Source of the DNA: Arctopsyche grandis
Lineage: Eukaryota > Arthropoda > Insecta > Trichoptera > Hydropsychidae
DNA: 64,000 nucleotides
NCBI RefSeq assembly: GCF_051622035.1
Contig: NC_135362.1
Location: 11,907,501 to 11,971,500 of the forward strand
Direction of reading: 5' to 3'
Shown: piece after piece, positions 37,481 through 51,884 of the stretch
Numbering within the stretch: position 1 is the first letter of the stretch
Layout: each line of letters opens with the position of its first letter
Made by a program: the position numbers and the translations under genes
Notes under the pieces: generated by a model
What the model was told of the DNA's origin: nothing
What the model saw: the letters and a program-made list of their open reading frames with translations, nothing else
Database searches by the model: none

Positions 37481-38514
37481 CTTTGCAGCAATATTCACGT
37501 TTTCCTACGGTATCGGAAGCGACAGACCGCTTCGGTTATAATCATATAACTGATTAATTAACTCATAGACCGGAGCGCGTGCTCTTAGAAAGTTTACAGT
37601 GAAAAATCAAAGCCTTTTGATCATATTAAGTCAATTATTGAACCTGTCGTATACAGTATACGACGATGAAAATGAAAGCGCACGATGATGCAATAAATTT
37701 CATACGTGTACGTTACTACATACGGTTTATACTTTATAGGTTGATAATATTAAATTGTGACTACAGAGAGTGCTGTATATGTATTTTTAATACAATACAT
37801 CTCTTGGGCTGTTTATATTTTAAGTAGTTGACGTATCAATATTGATTTGAATTGATATACCAAAGGAAAAACGGTGCATTTTCATCTTTTTTTTTTTTAA
37901 TGATTTTAATTGAAAACGATCAAAGGGATATCGCACGCATGCAATAGTGATTCTGGCTAGCTTATGGTGTTGAATGAGCGTCCTCGTCGCCCTGGTGCAT
38001 ATTGTGAGGCACGCAACCGTGAAATTGAGTACGTGTGCACAATGGGCCGACATTGTGCTCTACCTACCTGGACACGTCGCAGCGCAACAATGCGATCATT
38101 GTTATTGTCGGCAAAGCATCCAGTCCGAATCTGCTAGGCCTGGGCCCCTATTTTCCGACTGAATTTTTCAGCTTAGGAAGAGAAAAAATACCAATAGTAT
38201 GATATGTTTCATCGAAGTCGAAAGCTCAACAGGGTGGAAGTAGTCTAGCGATTTTAATACTGGTACCACCAAAGTCGGTTCTACCGAATTTTTGGTCAAA
38301 GCCCAAATTGTACCGGAATACAATAATTTCTATTAAATTGAATTGTTTTGAATGTAGAAAAAAGCGTTGTGTCGGTTAGTTTGTATGGATTAGTCGAAGA
38401 ATGCAGAGAAATGTTATAATAATAGAAGGGCCCTAACGAATAAATAAAATGTGTCAATATTACGCGATACGTCTCCATAACTACGCTACAACGCACAGAA
38501 TACAATCAGACTAA

Positions 38515-38662
<148 letters not shown>

Positions 38663-39287
38663 GTCTGTGTGTGTGTGTGTCTCGAATAGGCTCCTAAGCC
38701 ACTGAAGCGATTACGATGGAACTTTCAGGATTTGTTGTATGCATGTCCGGGAAGATTACTGTGAAAAAAACGGGAACGAAAACGGGAAAAACGGGAATGA
38801 GTGTCATTCGCTATAATTTAAAATGTTTTCGCGTCGCGACCAGGGTGTTCGCTGCCTGCGTTGTTCCGACAAATGGGAACGGAAACGAGAACGGGAATGG
38901 GAAGAGGGAATTGCATGCGTTGAGGAGGCTACAGACGCTCCGGAATTCCGGAGAGGTATTCCTTGCGGTAGACCTTGAGGTATTCCTTTCGGTCAACCTG
39001 AAATTATATGGGGCTACACACGCTCCAGTACGCCTCTCCGGTATGACGCGATGTTACTGTGAAAAAAAATTGCCCAAAAACGGGAGCGGAAACGGGAAAA
39101 ACGGGAATGAGTGTCATTGCCACACTATAATTTCAAATGTTTTCGCGTCGCGACATGCGTTGTTAGATAAATTAAACAAACAATTGAATTATTTAAAATG
39201 TGTTCGATGCCTGCGTTTTTCCGACAAATGGGAACGATAACGGGAACGGGAACGGTAACGGGAACGATAACGATAACGGGAACGAGT

Positions 39288-39897
39288 TCTTCTCGCTGTA
39301 CGAGCTGCTAGTTTTCAATCTGTTCGCCTTTTTGATCAGCTCAATACCATCGGTGAACATATTTGGGTTGAACTTCTATTTTAATATGTGTACTGTAATT
39401 TCCTCCGAATGAATCTCCTCTTATTATAAATTCATTTTTTTTCAAATTTGCAAAATAATTTTAATGTTTTGGCTGGCAGGAAAGTCATGATCTTGGGTGA
39501 TTTTAATCCTAGGAGTTTGAATTTTGTTCCTAATGAATTAATTTTTATGTCAGAACTATTTAATATGAGTCAATTGAACTCAATAACTAATTGTAATGAT
39601 TTATGTGTTTATGTGTATATGCATGTATAATGTTTGTATGTATATGGATGTATGTATTGTATGTGTATGTGTATATGTATATGTATATGTGAATATATAT
39701 ATGTGTAGGTGTATATGTATGTATATGTATATATGTGTATTTTTATATTTATGTATGTATGTATGTGTATTTGTGTATACGTGGAAGTATTTGTGTATAT
39801 ATCGATGGTGTGTATGTTTATATAATTGTCTTTGGCCAGGAAGGCGCATTGGGTTTACCTGTTAGGCCTTCTTGGTGTAAATTGAATAAAAAAATAA
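39288..39897 (+). pseudogene. Internally deleted LINE nested in the Helitron
   Basis: The segment from 39300 to 39600 reads in two frames as LINE endonuclease: VNIF...CTV, then FPPNESPL, then MILGDFNPRSLNF, collinear with residues 104-175 of the ORF2 at 8341-11184. After a TATG-rich microsatellite it ends with a hairpin (39838-39881) and an ATAAAAAAATAAAAT tail. The rest of ORF2 is gone. It interrupts the Helitron GGAACG array, so it inserted later. Confidence 0.75.
39601..39800. repeat. TATG/TGTA-rich microsatellite
   Basis: Mixed TATG, TATATG and TGTATG units between the endonuclease fragment and the tail of the nested LINE. Confidence 0.85.
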
Positions 39898-39966
39898 AAT
39901 AACAGGAACGGGAACGAGAATTGCATGCGTTATTGTGGCATTGCAACGCATGCCGGGTTCAGCTAG

Positions 39967-42900
39967 TGTACTTATAAAAATGTATCCCATGTTGTTTATT
40001 GTGTGTTTTTGAATGCATTGTACAATTTTTAACGATGCTTGCTCATCTTGCGAGTAATATAAACAAACAGAGAAGTTTTAATCGGCCATATGTACGTCGA
40101 GCACCAAGGATCAAATTCGACTGATGCTAAAATTATTTAGGATTATCTGTGGACAATCGTCACTTGACAACAATATGACGCCTAAAGCCAGTTATATTAT
40201 TATAACATTTCTCTAGAGGAATGAGTCAAAAATCCACATTTTTTTTGACCTGCTATTCAAAGGAGTCATAATTTTGAAATCAAAGATAAATATGATGAAA
40301 ATATTGTACTTATTATTGAGAATGTTTTTGAATACATTCATATCAGCCGTTATATTTGAAAGAGGCTGAAGTCCAATTTTCAGTTCCGAAAATACTATTT
40401 CAGTTCGACTTGATTCACAAATTGTTATGTGCATAAATTGTTCACAAACTGTTATGTCACAAATGATATGTCCAGAATCTTGGAAAAGCAGAATAAACTT
40501 GTTTACAGACCACCAGTATTTTTAAATATTGTAAAACGCAAAAAAATATATTCAATGTTTTATGAGATATTTTTCGAAATCAAGAAAAGTGGACTTTTCA
40601 AATATAATTGCTCATATATTGATTTAAATGTAACTGATTGTTAATAATGAGAAGCCTTATGAGCTTCCCATTTTTTTCGAATTCCGATTATTTTCACTTG
40701 ATAATTATTTGAATACATATACATATGTATATATAATATTAAAAATAATAATTATTTAAATTGTATTGCAAAAATTGCTTAAATAAATCAATACCGGCCC
40801 TACCGATAGTGGATAATTTTTTGTGGTTACAACATTGATCTAATCCTAAAATGATACATTTAAAATACAACTGATTAAGTATAACTATTGAGGTTATTGC
40901 TTAAATTAAAACACCAGTTGTTGAGTTGTTGTTTAACAATGATTATTTTCATCGTTGGCGCTGATATCTTTATCGTTAAAATCACTGAATTTGACAAAAG
41001 TTTAGTTTTTAAGGACATTTACGGGACTTCATACAAAATTGCACACATTCTTCGCATACATTTTGTGCATTATTTGCATACAAATTGAATATCCTTTAAC
41101 AGGCGTGAATGAAAATCGGACATGATGGTCCAATAATATGCACCGTTATGAATAGACGCATTTCTATGCCAGTAAAAGTATTATAGTCTACAGGGGTCGC
41201 TTTTTCCAAAATGGTGGATCGCAGCCTTCTATGCTAGACGGCCTCGAGGCTTTATTTAGCGGCCCCTACTGATCACAGAACCCTCACGCGTTGCATTTTG
41301 CCAAAAAGATGAAAATTCTGACAAATAGTCGGAAAAAATCTAAATAAGGGAATAGGTATATTATGTATGTACATCGTTTTTATCTGTAAAGCTTATTATC
41401 GTTAATATTATTTTGTGTTGCAAGTCGTATAGATATGAGTATGGTTTTGGCGCAGACACACTGAATCGTACAGCATGGCATGCCTAGATAGATTCCAGCT
41501 GTGAATAGACGAAACTCATGATATTCTTAATTCATACGATCTTATTATTTCGACAAGTTTCTCCTACATTTTTCTAAAAATTGTGAAATACCGTTATTGA
41601 TCGCTGTCAAACCTATGTCAATATAAGGGAAATATATCACCGTAAACACTCCAGGGGGTGAGTTTTGGCCTTGCATAGATCGGGCGTGCTAGCGGTTTTT
41701 ATAGTATGTGCAAACTATTAAAAAAAAAAATCATGCCTTGTACTACTGTGTGTCTGCATCTTTAGCACGAAAACACACTGAATTGAGCGGCACGGGCACG
41801 TTCTTGAACTCTGGCTGTGAAAAAGCCGCATGGGTTCATTTTTTTGACAAGTTTTTCTTACATTTCTTAAATTATGAGAATCACCGTTATCGGTAATTGT
41901 CAAACCTACATATGTCAATACAAGGATATACGAGCAAGCGTGTTTTACATGTGAAAAACTATCTAGAAAAAAAAACACGTGCCACGTGCCTCTCTGTGTT
42001 TGTGCCCTTGATGTCTTTACGTCGTAAAATTTTACTTGAAAATTATATTTTAGCTGTTTGATATAAAATAGCATATGAGCATACACTCACATATACATAG
42101 TGCGATCATCATAGCAATCAGAGCGACTAGAACCACTGAACGAGAACAACTCCCTCCTCCCTCCTCCCACTAGCACAATAGTCTATCTTCCATTCACCGT
42201 CGACAATGAAAAGCATAGGAGTTTTCGCGTGCGAAAAAAGCGAACAACCGCACTGTAATAATTTGGAACGTATGTATAGTTCGATCGAAAGAAGTTGCCC
42301 AATCGAGAGCCCGTTCGATCAAACTATACCTGGGTGACTTTTCATAAAAAAGTCAATTCACATGCCGGTCCAAAGAGCGCTTAGACTTGATCATTATGTT
42401 ACCTTTTTTACATTTTATTTTTATTTTGTGACCATCCGCCGAGGATACACGGTCGACCGGTCGCGATAACATCATTTCCGATTTGTGGATTACAATGGCG
42501 CTTTGACAAAATGTAACAAACAAACATTTATGATTACATTCACCGTACGTTTGGTCTTACTTGACCGTGTACACTTTTCGTGTCGATACCTACGATCAAT
42601 TATTGTAAAACCTAAAAGTATTTCCTCAAAGCTTATATATTTTTTTATGTGATCGAAATGTGAATTTTACATTTTACAAACAGTAAAATGTTGAATTTGT
42701 AAATATTTGCTTGATTCAACGTTAACCGAGTAACATAACATTGTTTACGCATAGGTGAAAAATTTATCGATAAAAAAAGACTGGGTTAAATTCAATTTTT
42801 TTACGTTTGATGCATAGTAAGTGTATCGTTGCGTTGAAATTTATAAAATGTGGGTATATGTATAGACGAAGTGCACTCCTGTTGGAAAATATTTACGTAC

Positions 42901-43964
42901 ATGTCAAAAAAGCAATTATTTCACGTTGGCCATTGAATTTGAATTGTTTGTGCTATCGTTGACATGCAGCTGGCCAATTCATATTCGTTATTGTAAATGA
43001 AATATGATACATACATTACATACATATCCTCGACTGAATAAAAAAATATTTTTTAATATAAATGTCTCAAAGGCATTAAAAATTCGGTTGAAATAATAAA
43101 AATTAATTAAAATAAACGCAAATGATATTGTAAACGATCGTAAATTCATGACATTTGAAATAAATGGTAGAGCATGGGAACGCCGCTCCTTTTCGTGAAA
43201 TTCAGAAACGTAGCGCTCCCTTTAGTGAAAAATCCAATATCTCCATACCCTTTCGTAAGTTTAGAAAAAAATTAAAATTAAATAATTATTGCTGAAAATA
43301 ATATGCCAATATTGAATCATAATTGTTGACTGCAAGTAAAATGCTTTACATTTAGATTCCGCCAAAGGCATCTATCTTTAACCGGAAACCATTTAAACTA
43401 TTATTGTGTTTTTACTTGAAAATAATGGATTCCAAATTCTATTCAATTCGAGGGTTTTATGATCCCACGTATTTATGTTGGCTTTGATTAAAAAGTTTCA
43501 GCTTTGAGGCCGATAATCAGCAATTCTATGAACTTACAACACGTCTTTCACCGAATTCGATTATTTTCTATTATATTGTCGGCTTTCTTATTCGAACTAA
43601 ATTACTAAGGAACCGACATTTTAAAATTGTTCAGTCTTACAAGTCCCTCTGATGTGATTAATCAGTAACGATTAATTTGAAAAACTCGGACTCATCACAA
43701 GCAAAAATATCAATCTATTATGAATACATATACGTATATATGTATGTACAAATGAAGACTTTTGAAGAAGCTCTTCTTCGAACAATGGCCCATTACGCTC
43801 GTATTCAACAACAGGCTTTCTCAAACATTGAAAAAAAATATCACATGATTTTTTTTATTTGAACATATTGAATAAGTAAAAATAAAATTAAATAAGGGCG
43901 TCAATTTTTCCTTCTACCTCAGGTGACAAAATGTCTAGTACCGGTTCTGATATTTTATTTTTAT
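39967..43964. other. Intergenic, no gene seen
   Basis: Contains the tandem M1 pair and a near-perfect 16-bp inverted repeat at 42274-42329 (GTATAGTTCGATCGAA arm). Otherwise AT-rich and unremarkable. Confidence 0.4.
41451..42011. mobile_element. Two MITE M1 copies, head to tail
   Basis: Copy a (41451-41760) begins GCGCAGACACACTGAATCG and ends TACTGTGTGTCTGCATC. Copy b (about 41766-42009) begins AAAACACACTGAATTGAG and ends CTCTCTGTGTTTGTGCCC. Both share the GACAAGTTT...CTTACATTT core but differ by many substitutions, so they are old and not a recent duplication. Confidence 0.72.
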
Positions 43965-44385
43965 ATAGATATATACCAGGAAGACCTAACAGGGAAACCC
44001 TAATGCGCCTTCTTAGACAATTATTTATAAACATGGCAGCATTTTTTATTACATAAATTGCTGTATTTTGAGAGGTTGAAGAACTAATTAATCCATAGAG
44101 ACCCTATGGATTTAGACTTGTACATAAATTCGTACATATTGTACATAAACTAAATTCAGATATTTGTGATATACATAGTGGGTAGGATGGTTTTTGCCAA
44201 TTTGATGGAGGAACCGCTTCAACAATGAAATCAGATAAATTGGCAAAATCTGATAGGAGACGATCGACTTGGAGTAACAAATATCCAAGTCTGACCAGCA
44301 GCGTTAAATATTAGCTTGGGATCGAACCAGTTAACCTCTCGGTGTTAAACATAAAAGTAACCACCGAGCCATACTTCTGGTTATG
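43965..44385 (-). mobile_element. SINE family S1, full length, tail type T1
   Basis: Head near 44370-44310, core with ACTCCAAGTCGATCGTCTCC near 44260, and tail hairpin at 43970-44020. It lies just downstream of the otopetrin poly(A) signals, in the same orientation. Confidence 0.82.
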
Positions 44386-44710
44386 TACATATATAATAGG
44401 TACAGTAAAAAAATCAAAATCTTGTTTTGAAAATTATTAGGCGCTCCTATTATTGAAAATTTCCATTTCGAGCCGTGATTTAATCCGTCTAAAAATATTT
44501 TTCCAACGTATTTAGTACGCATATCGAAATTGAATGAGTCAAATAAAAAACTGATATCAAACATATTTGATTTATTTTCAACAGCACAAAAGGCTTACTC
44601 AATTGTTCGAAAAATACAACGATTCGTAAAAAAAGTATTAAAAAAACAATACACCAATCCAACTTAATACTAATTAAGCTTACATAAAATGAGATTAAAT
44701 AAATAAATAC

Positions 44711-44725
44711 TTTATTAAATTTATT
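44711..44725 (-). promoter_or_regulatory. Poly(A) signals of the otopetrin gene
   Basis: Two AATAAA hexamers on the minus strand (44725-44720 and 44716-44711) lie 9-25 nt after the TGA stop at 44736-44734. If used, the 3' UTR would be only a few tens of bases. A longer transcript cannot be excluded. Confidence 0.5.
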
Positions 44726-44733
44726 TTATATTA

Positions 44734-47700
44734 TCAATGACTATTTCCAGGCTCATATGCACACTTCCAAATATCGGCCAAGCATACACTAGAATGAAAT
44801 CGATAAAACATGCACAATGGGGTTGAAATGTGTCCGAGTATGGTCCACAGAATTTTCCCATAATACTCGTATCTTGCATCTTCGACGTCAGCATTTTTGA
44901 TCGAAAACGTCTCAAAGATCCACGTTGCAACGTTGCAGACGATTAAGAAAGTGATCAATTCACGTCCTGGTTTAATTTTCCTCAACTTTCTAGAATTACT
45001 ACAACGTCTTAGTGCGTCTATTATCATAGGAGTTTGCACAGTCACTTGCAACACCTAAAAAAATGAAAACAAATACTATAATATCTATTAAAAATATGCC
45101 AATTAAAAAATATATATGAAATTAAGCAATCGTACCATTAATAAAACATTGAAAAATTTGACAAAACTGAGATGAATCGCCGTTGGAACTAGCGTGAAAC
45201 ATGCCTCCATGTAAAATGCGGGGATACACACGAACAGTAGAAGATCATCGAGTAGAGATATTGGATGAGGATTCACATCTAATCTTCTGATTTGATAGTA
45301 AGCAAATACAGCAGCGACAAGCATTATCAGATGCAGACACAATTCAGAGACATCTTTGAGCATAGATCCAAAAGGCGCTGTGTTTCTGAAATACGCAAAA
45401 ATTTGTATTCCATGATGATGTTAGCTTAAGATACACACACACATATATCAGGGCTATTGTTACTTGTTTGAAATTGCGATGAAGCATACGATAATGCTGA
45501 CGATGGATGCCACGAGAACCATCAATCCGCCGAACCAGCCTCTGTTTGACGAATGACAGTCGATACTCAATGTTAAATTGCTTTCTGCTTGGTTACCGTC
45601 AATTGGAGTAGGAATTCTGTAAGAATGACAATTAATTAAGCAAAAAATTTAACGCTTTAAATTTAAGATGCGTTATTTTAATTGAGGAAATAAACATATG
45701 CAACTGAAGGACTTCGCTGGGATAAATATTGGGATGGGAGAAAATTAGTACAACTGATTTGGGAGCTCTCAATTTAGGTGACCGAGTCTAATAAGCCATA
45801 GCGTAGTGCACTGGTAGACCTATAGCATGCCAGTAGAGAGTTCATGGGTTCAAGTCCAAATCAATTACGCTGCTGGCGAGTTTTGTGGTTATTGAAAATA
45901 TACACATCAACCATATCTTGTTAGAATTTTCCGATTTTTTTCTAGCTTAATTGCTGTGACGGATATACTCTCAGTTTCTCGCAAATTCAAGCTATTTGCA
46001 CCTCGAATTTGTTCAATCTTATAATAATATGCTACCTACGTAATGTATTTTTTGTGTATTAAAATTTTGTTGATTGTCCATAGATGTGTCTATTGTATTT
46101 ACTGTTATGTTTGAAAATTTGTTAGTATTTATTTACAGAATAGCCTTACCATATGTGTCGCTTAGGGGTAATTCCTCTAATGGCACATACGATTAATGTA
46201 TTTAATAAAATAAATAAATCATTATATAGTCATGTTCCGAGGACAAGTGAAGGATGTATCAAAAGTGAAATGAACAGAAGCAAATCTGGAGGATTTATAA
46301 GTGAAACGGTAGCAGTAAAGAGAGGCTAAAATATGATTTCGAATATGTACAAAAGGCAGTGTAAGATAGATCCATATACAAAAAGACTATTGAGAAATAA
46401 AATGAAAATGTAATCTATACGTGATCTAATGTAACCTAACATATTTATGTATGTATATATGTACATACTTGCATTGGTCTGTTTCGTGTGATGGACTGGT
46501 ATTATAACTGTCCCAATCGGTTTTATCTGGTAAATCATTTTGAGCGTGGACATCGTCTTCTTTCGAACAACTGTCAATGTTTTGCCAGAGAATGAAGAAA
46601 ACTCCAGCTGAAATATAGCATATTATTTTTTCTTACATAAATTCCGACAGTACAAGATTCATTTCAGATTTAAAGTTACCTACCGATGAGTATACTGAAT
46701 TCTATTGTAAATGGATACAAGTAGGGAAAAACGCTCTCAATGATGTTGTCGAATTCATGCACCGACAAACAAACGTCATCTGCTAAAGTTGAAATATTGA
46801 AGCGAAATTTCGGATCCCACGGTTGGGCCGATTTAAGCATTTTGACTTCTTCTGACGAATTTCCATAATCTCCTTTTTGGGCTTTCTTTTTCGCGTACAC
46901 CGTCAACGATTCCATTATTTCTCTGATGATAGTCCACACCCAGAAACACAAACTGGATGCAATGCAGTGCATCAATGCAAAACGACCCAATTCCTATAAA
47001 AAAGTGAGTATTATAATTCATTTTGAATTTTTCAAATCGAATGCAATTAGTGAGATTTATTTGTAATTACCTTGCATTTGATTATGATAACATTGGAGTA
47101 TTTAAATATGAAGAACAATTGGATGCATGAATATAATGGATACAGAATATCCAGAATCAATACATTAATACTACCGCAATCATCGTCTAAATCTGATATC
47201 AGATATATTACTTGCAAACTCAAAAAAAGAATAGAGTGTACCAAATGTCCGAGGAAAAATGCTATAATATATTGTTTTAATATTAAATTGGGACGAAATT
47301 GATAAAAAATTTGCATTTATTTGAAAAATAATTACCAGCAGCTCCCATTTTGAGATAAAAACTACCAGCGTGTCTTCCTTGGGTGAAACAATAAGGGTGG
47401 TCTAATGGCTTCGGAGGTGTGGCTGGTTTTGATAAATTCACATTTTGCTTTACATAATCAGGTATCACAGTGCTTTGATCCAGCTGTTAATATTATTAAA
47501 TCATATTAAAAATATTGGTTTTTTCAGTATTTTTAAGAAATTTATTGAATGCGTTCTAAATTCGATCATAAAAATAATATTTGCTTTTTAATCTAACCAA
47601 ATATCAACATAAAAAATCAACATTAAAAGCTAGCAGTATAGCTTGGTGGTTGCGTCAATGCTAACCAATGGTTCCCGGGTTCAAACCCTGGGGTGACTTC

Positions 47701-50700
47701 GATTAAAAAGAATTTACTCGAAAGTATGTCTATAGCTGGGCAGACTTCAATATTTGCGACACCAAGTCGATCGTTTCCTATTAAAATTTTGCAAATTTAT
47801 CTGATTTCATTGTTGAAATGGTTGCTCGTCGAATAGCAAAAATATCCTAACCACTATGTCACCACTATTTGAATATGATTTCAAAATTTATAATATATTA
47901 ATTTATATATGTACAAGTATAATGCCATTGATGTCACTTAGGGGCAACCCAGAATGGCATCATGGAAAAAAAACTTTTAAAATACTGATCAAATAAATAA
48001 ATATCATAATTATTTTAAATAAATTACCCCAGCCCGTTGCAACTCTTCGCTCAATTCATATTGTTTTTTTTCTTCGTGATATTTATGAGCCTTATTTGTA
48101 TAAATTCTGATGTCAATATACAAATAGATCAAGTATATTAATCCAACGATTACCAGGTACAAACAATAATTCTAAAATAGACGTAACATTTTTACTTTAT
48201 TTATGTATGTACATATGTACTTTTTAATGAAATAAATAAATTTACTATCAAAAACATACCTCTGAAAGTCTGGTTTCAATAAATATATCAGCAATGAATA
48301 AAATTAAGCCTAAGGTTAGAAGAAACAATGCATACATGCAGCTGAGTATTGTCGTCAGAGTGCTTCTAAACATTTTAATAATTTATTAAAGTAAAAACAT
48401 CGTATAATATTTTTTTGTTATTAATTTTAGTATAATATTATACTTACTTGAACGTTCTATCCTTTTCTTCAGAGGAAGTTGAATGCAAATCTAACATATC
48501 TACGGAGGCCAATGAAAAAGCTGAAGATATTTTGTGTTGTCTACTGTTTGCCGATCTAAGATCATTGCTTGACGTGGAAAATGCATTATTTTTATATTCA
48601 TGAATCGCTAAAATTGAACGGAAAATCATGAGATATGAGAAATAGAAATTTTATAAAAAGATCAAACTCTACAATTGTACATACAGGTTGGATTAGGAAA
48701 ACCGACATCTTGGTTTGAAAAGTTAGACCGGTTGAGACCTTCCGCTGATTTCCTTCGATATAGTCGTTCGTTGTTAGCTGTAAAAAATAAAAATTGTAAA
48801 TAAAAAATAAATCACCACTTAGGAGTGCGATTAAAATAGATTCACGTAGGTTGAAGATGTTCTCAGGTGTAATTGAGCGAATCGTATTTTTATTGCGTGT
48901 GATATTTTTGATTACTTTGATAAGGCTCTTTTTGAAAATAATACATTTTCTTTATTTCGAACGAATATTGTGCATGTGTGTCTCAAAAGAAATCGAATAA
49001 AAGCAAGGAGCGTTCGAGTGAAAGAAGAAAATTGCACCTGCTACTCTGAACAATTTCCTGATAGTCAAGCAAACTCATACAATTGTTGCGAAAAAATAAA
49101 ACAGCTCGTAAATCAAAGCCTCGAAAAGTTGAGAAACAGTATACAATAGGAATTAAAAATACGGTTTTTATTTTAAAAATATTACATTTCGTTTTGAAGC
49201 AAAGGTTTACGTACAATTGTAGGACGACAGCGTGTCTGCAGTAATTGCCATCACCTGTGGGCCGGTCGTTTCGTATATAGGCTCATTAGTGTCTGTGATT
49301 GTCTGCAAAATAGAAATGAAAAAATAAATAAATATTACATACGTGAACGTTTACAAAGTATTTTCACGGCGGAAATTCGACACCGTTGCATACTAATTGC
49401 ATATAGACGCATTAATAACTTCATTAGTGCATCGGCATTGGCGTTCGTTGGGTCAAACTGCCGACTTAATCCCATTAAAACGCTGCAAAACCGAAAAAAT
49501 AAATAAAACCGACTCGCACGTTCGGTTCCGGCGCAAAAATATTTTGGCAATTAACGCTCACTTTTGCGGATTATTGTAATTTATGCTTCATGCAAATTGT
49601 ACACGTATACAATTTCATACATAGTAGCCAGATCGAAGTTTATAAACGTTGTAGATATTTTAGATATGTCTAGAATACATTTTTAAAGCAACTTTATACA
49701 TATTAAAATAGATGTACTGTATTAAAACTATCACATATCGAAACCAATTTTCACGATAAAATTTTCAGCAAATACGAGAACCAAGCAACTTGCGAAGAAA
49801 CTCTTATATACAAAAATAGTTTTCAATTTGAACAATAGATGTCTCATTATAAAATTTGAAAATAATTGATTATTTTAATATCTAATCTACATAAACATAA
49901 GTGTGTGTTGTTTTTATTAATTAAAGTAAAATTTTACCTCCATAAATTATTTATATATTTAATAAATACTGATTAGGTGTGCTCCGTCGAAGTGGTTTTA
50001 TCTCTTTGAGAAATAAAACAGCTAACGCTTCTTTAAAAAGGTTTCTCGAATAGATAAGATTAACATCACCATTCTTCGGCTTGAAAAGCTTATAATTTTC
50101 GCGGAAAATGATACTTAGTGCAAAATTTATGTTGAAATCATAAATTTATTATGTTTGTATGACAATATACATTTTCTGTACATATGTCGCATATTAATTT
50201 TAAATTTTACTAAATTTAAATGAAAATGTATACATTTACATATATGTACATATATACTAATGGCAACAGATACAGTTTAGCGAATACATTTGTGCTGGTT
50301 GACCGTTCGCCGTAATGACTTTTGCCAATTAAGCGCGACGCGGATTGAGAGTTCAACTACGCGAGACAAGAGATCGCATCGCACCGACAAAACCGTCGGG
50401 GAAAATTGCGGAAAATCCAGAAGGAAAATCGCCTCGGAAACCAGAATCAATTGAGCGCATTTCCAACGAAGCGATTTCGCTCAGTGCATCGACGGCACTT
50501 AACCGTACATATTATCCGACCGACGTTTATGTATTCGTTTAGAATTCGAAATTGCACTTTCAATCTAATCTAATTGCCTTTTTCGTACCATCAACGATAG
50601 CGTGAAATTTATATGAACAAAAATTAGCCCCACGATCAAGCTTGCACTTTTCATTTCACTAAACGATTAACAGTCGAAGTTTTTCAATATTCCCTATTAT

Positions 50701-51817
50701 TATTTGAGATGGATTGTTGGATATTTTTCTTGTACAATATCGAACATGACAACTAGTACATCAAGAGCACATGGAAAAATAGAGCCATCATTTGTTATTG
50801 GCTAGCAGTAAGCTTGGTGGTTGCGTTATGGTAAACACCGAGATGTTGCCGGGTTCAATCCCGTGAGGTGACCTCGATTGAAAAAAATGTATTCCGAGTA
50901 TTATATGTAGTGCTGCTGGTTATACGTGGGTATTTGACTCCAAGTCGATCGTTTTCTATCAGAATTTGCCAATTTATCTGATTTTACTGTCGAAATGGTA
51001 TCTTTGCACTTCCCATTTTGCGAGTAATAAATATCGAATTGTCTTATACAAGTTGGTTCACCCTAATTGATTGCATTAATGATTTTGTCAAGGATTTGAA
51101 CAATAAAACTCCGAAATTGCTAGAAATTAAAACTAATTACTGAGTAATCCTGATGGTGATTGAATTGAAACTTAGTTAATCAGATTATGATTATTCATTA
51201 CAGGTTTACCTGTAATGAATAATCATAAGAGCTTATTTCTGATTAGTTTAGATTTATATAAAATTAGGTGAATTGCTTCTAAACATTGGTAGATTCTTTT
51301 AATATGTACCATATATAAAAATAAAAATAATCAAATATACAATACTTAAATTTATATTCGAAGACAATAGAATTAACTTTCATAAAGCAAAGTTTCGTTA
51401 TCAGTGAGTTTTATGTTTTTTTTAATTCGCGTGCTAACATGATGATGAAGCTACATACATATTTAAATATGTATGTACATATATGTAATTATTAAAATTC
51501 TATTCGGGGATAGATTATGTTGAGATGTTAGGACTTTATTTTGAAATAAGGCAATTAAATTTTGATTTTAAATATAGCCATTCGATTAGAGGGATTTCCT
51601 ATAATCTGTAACGCTTTTGTTCTACTTTATCTACGTGCTTTGCACGGATTTAAATTATCTTGTATCTACATAAATATCTGTGAACTTTGAACGAATTTAG
51701 ATTGTCTGTGAAAATATGCATTTTATGTTTGTATACAATGCTTTCACAATTGACAAAAATATTCTACGGTTACCTCAAATGCTCAACCCCGTATGGATAA
51801 CCGTTTTCAGAATTAAT

Positions 51818-51884
<67 letters not shown>

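Noticed and set aside
38716..39412. 174-codon and 70-codon open frames
   Set aside because: They come from GGAACG-type repeats and the duplicated interior of a non-autonomous Helitron, and the composition is not protein-like.
41190..41277. Short inverted CAGGGGTCGCT / AGCGGCCCCTACTG pair
   Set aside because: The repeats are short and imperfect, with no flanking duplication and no second copy.
47629..47705. tRNA-like sequence with boxes A and B
   Set aside because: The cloverleaf does not close, and the same sequence heads other SINE copies, so it is a SINE promoter, not a tRNA gene.
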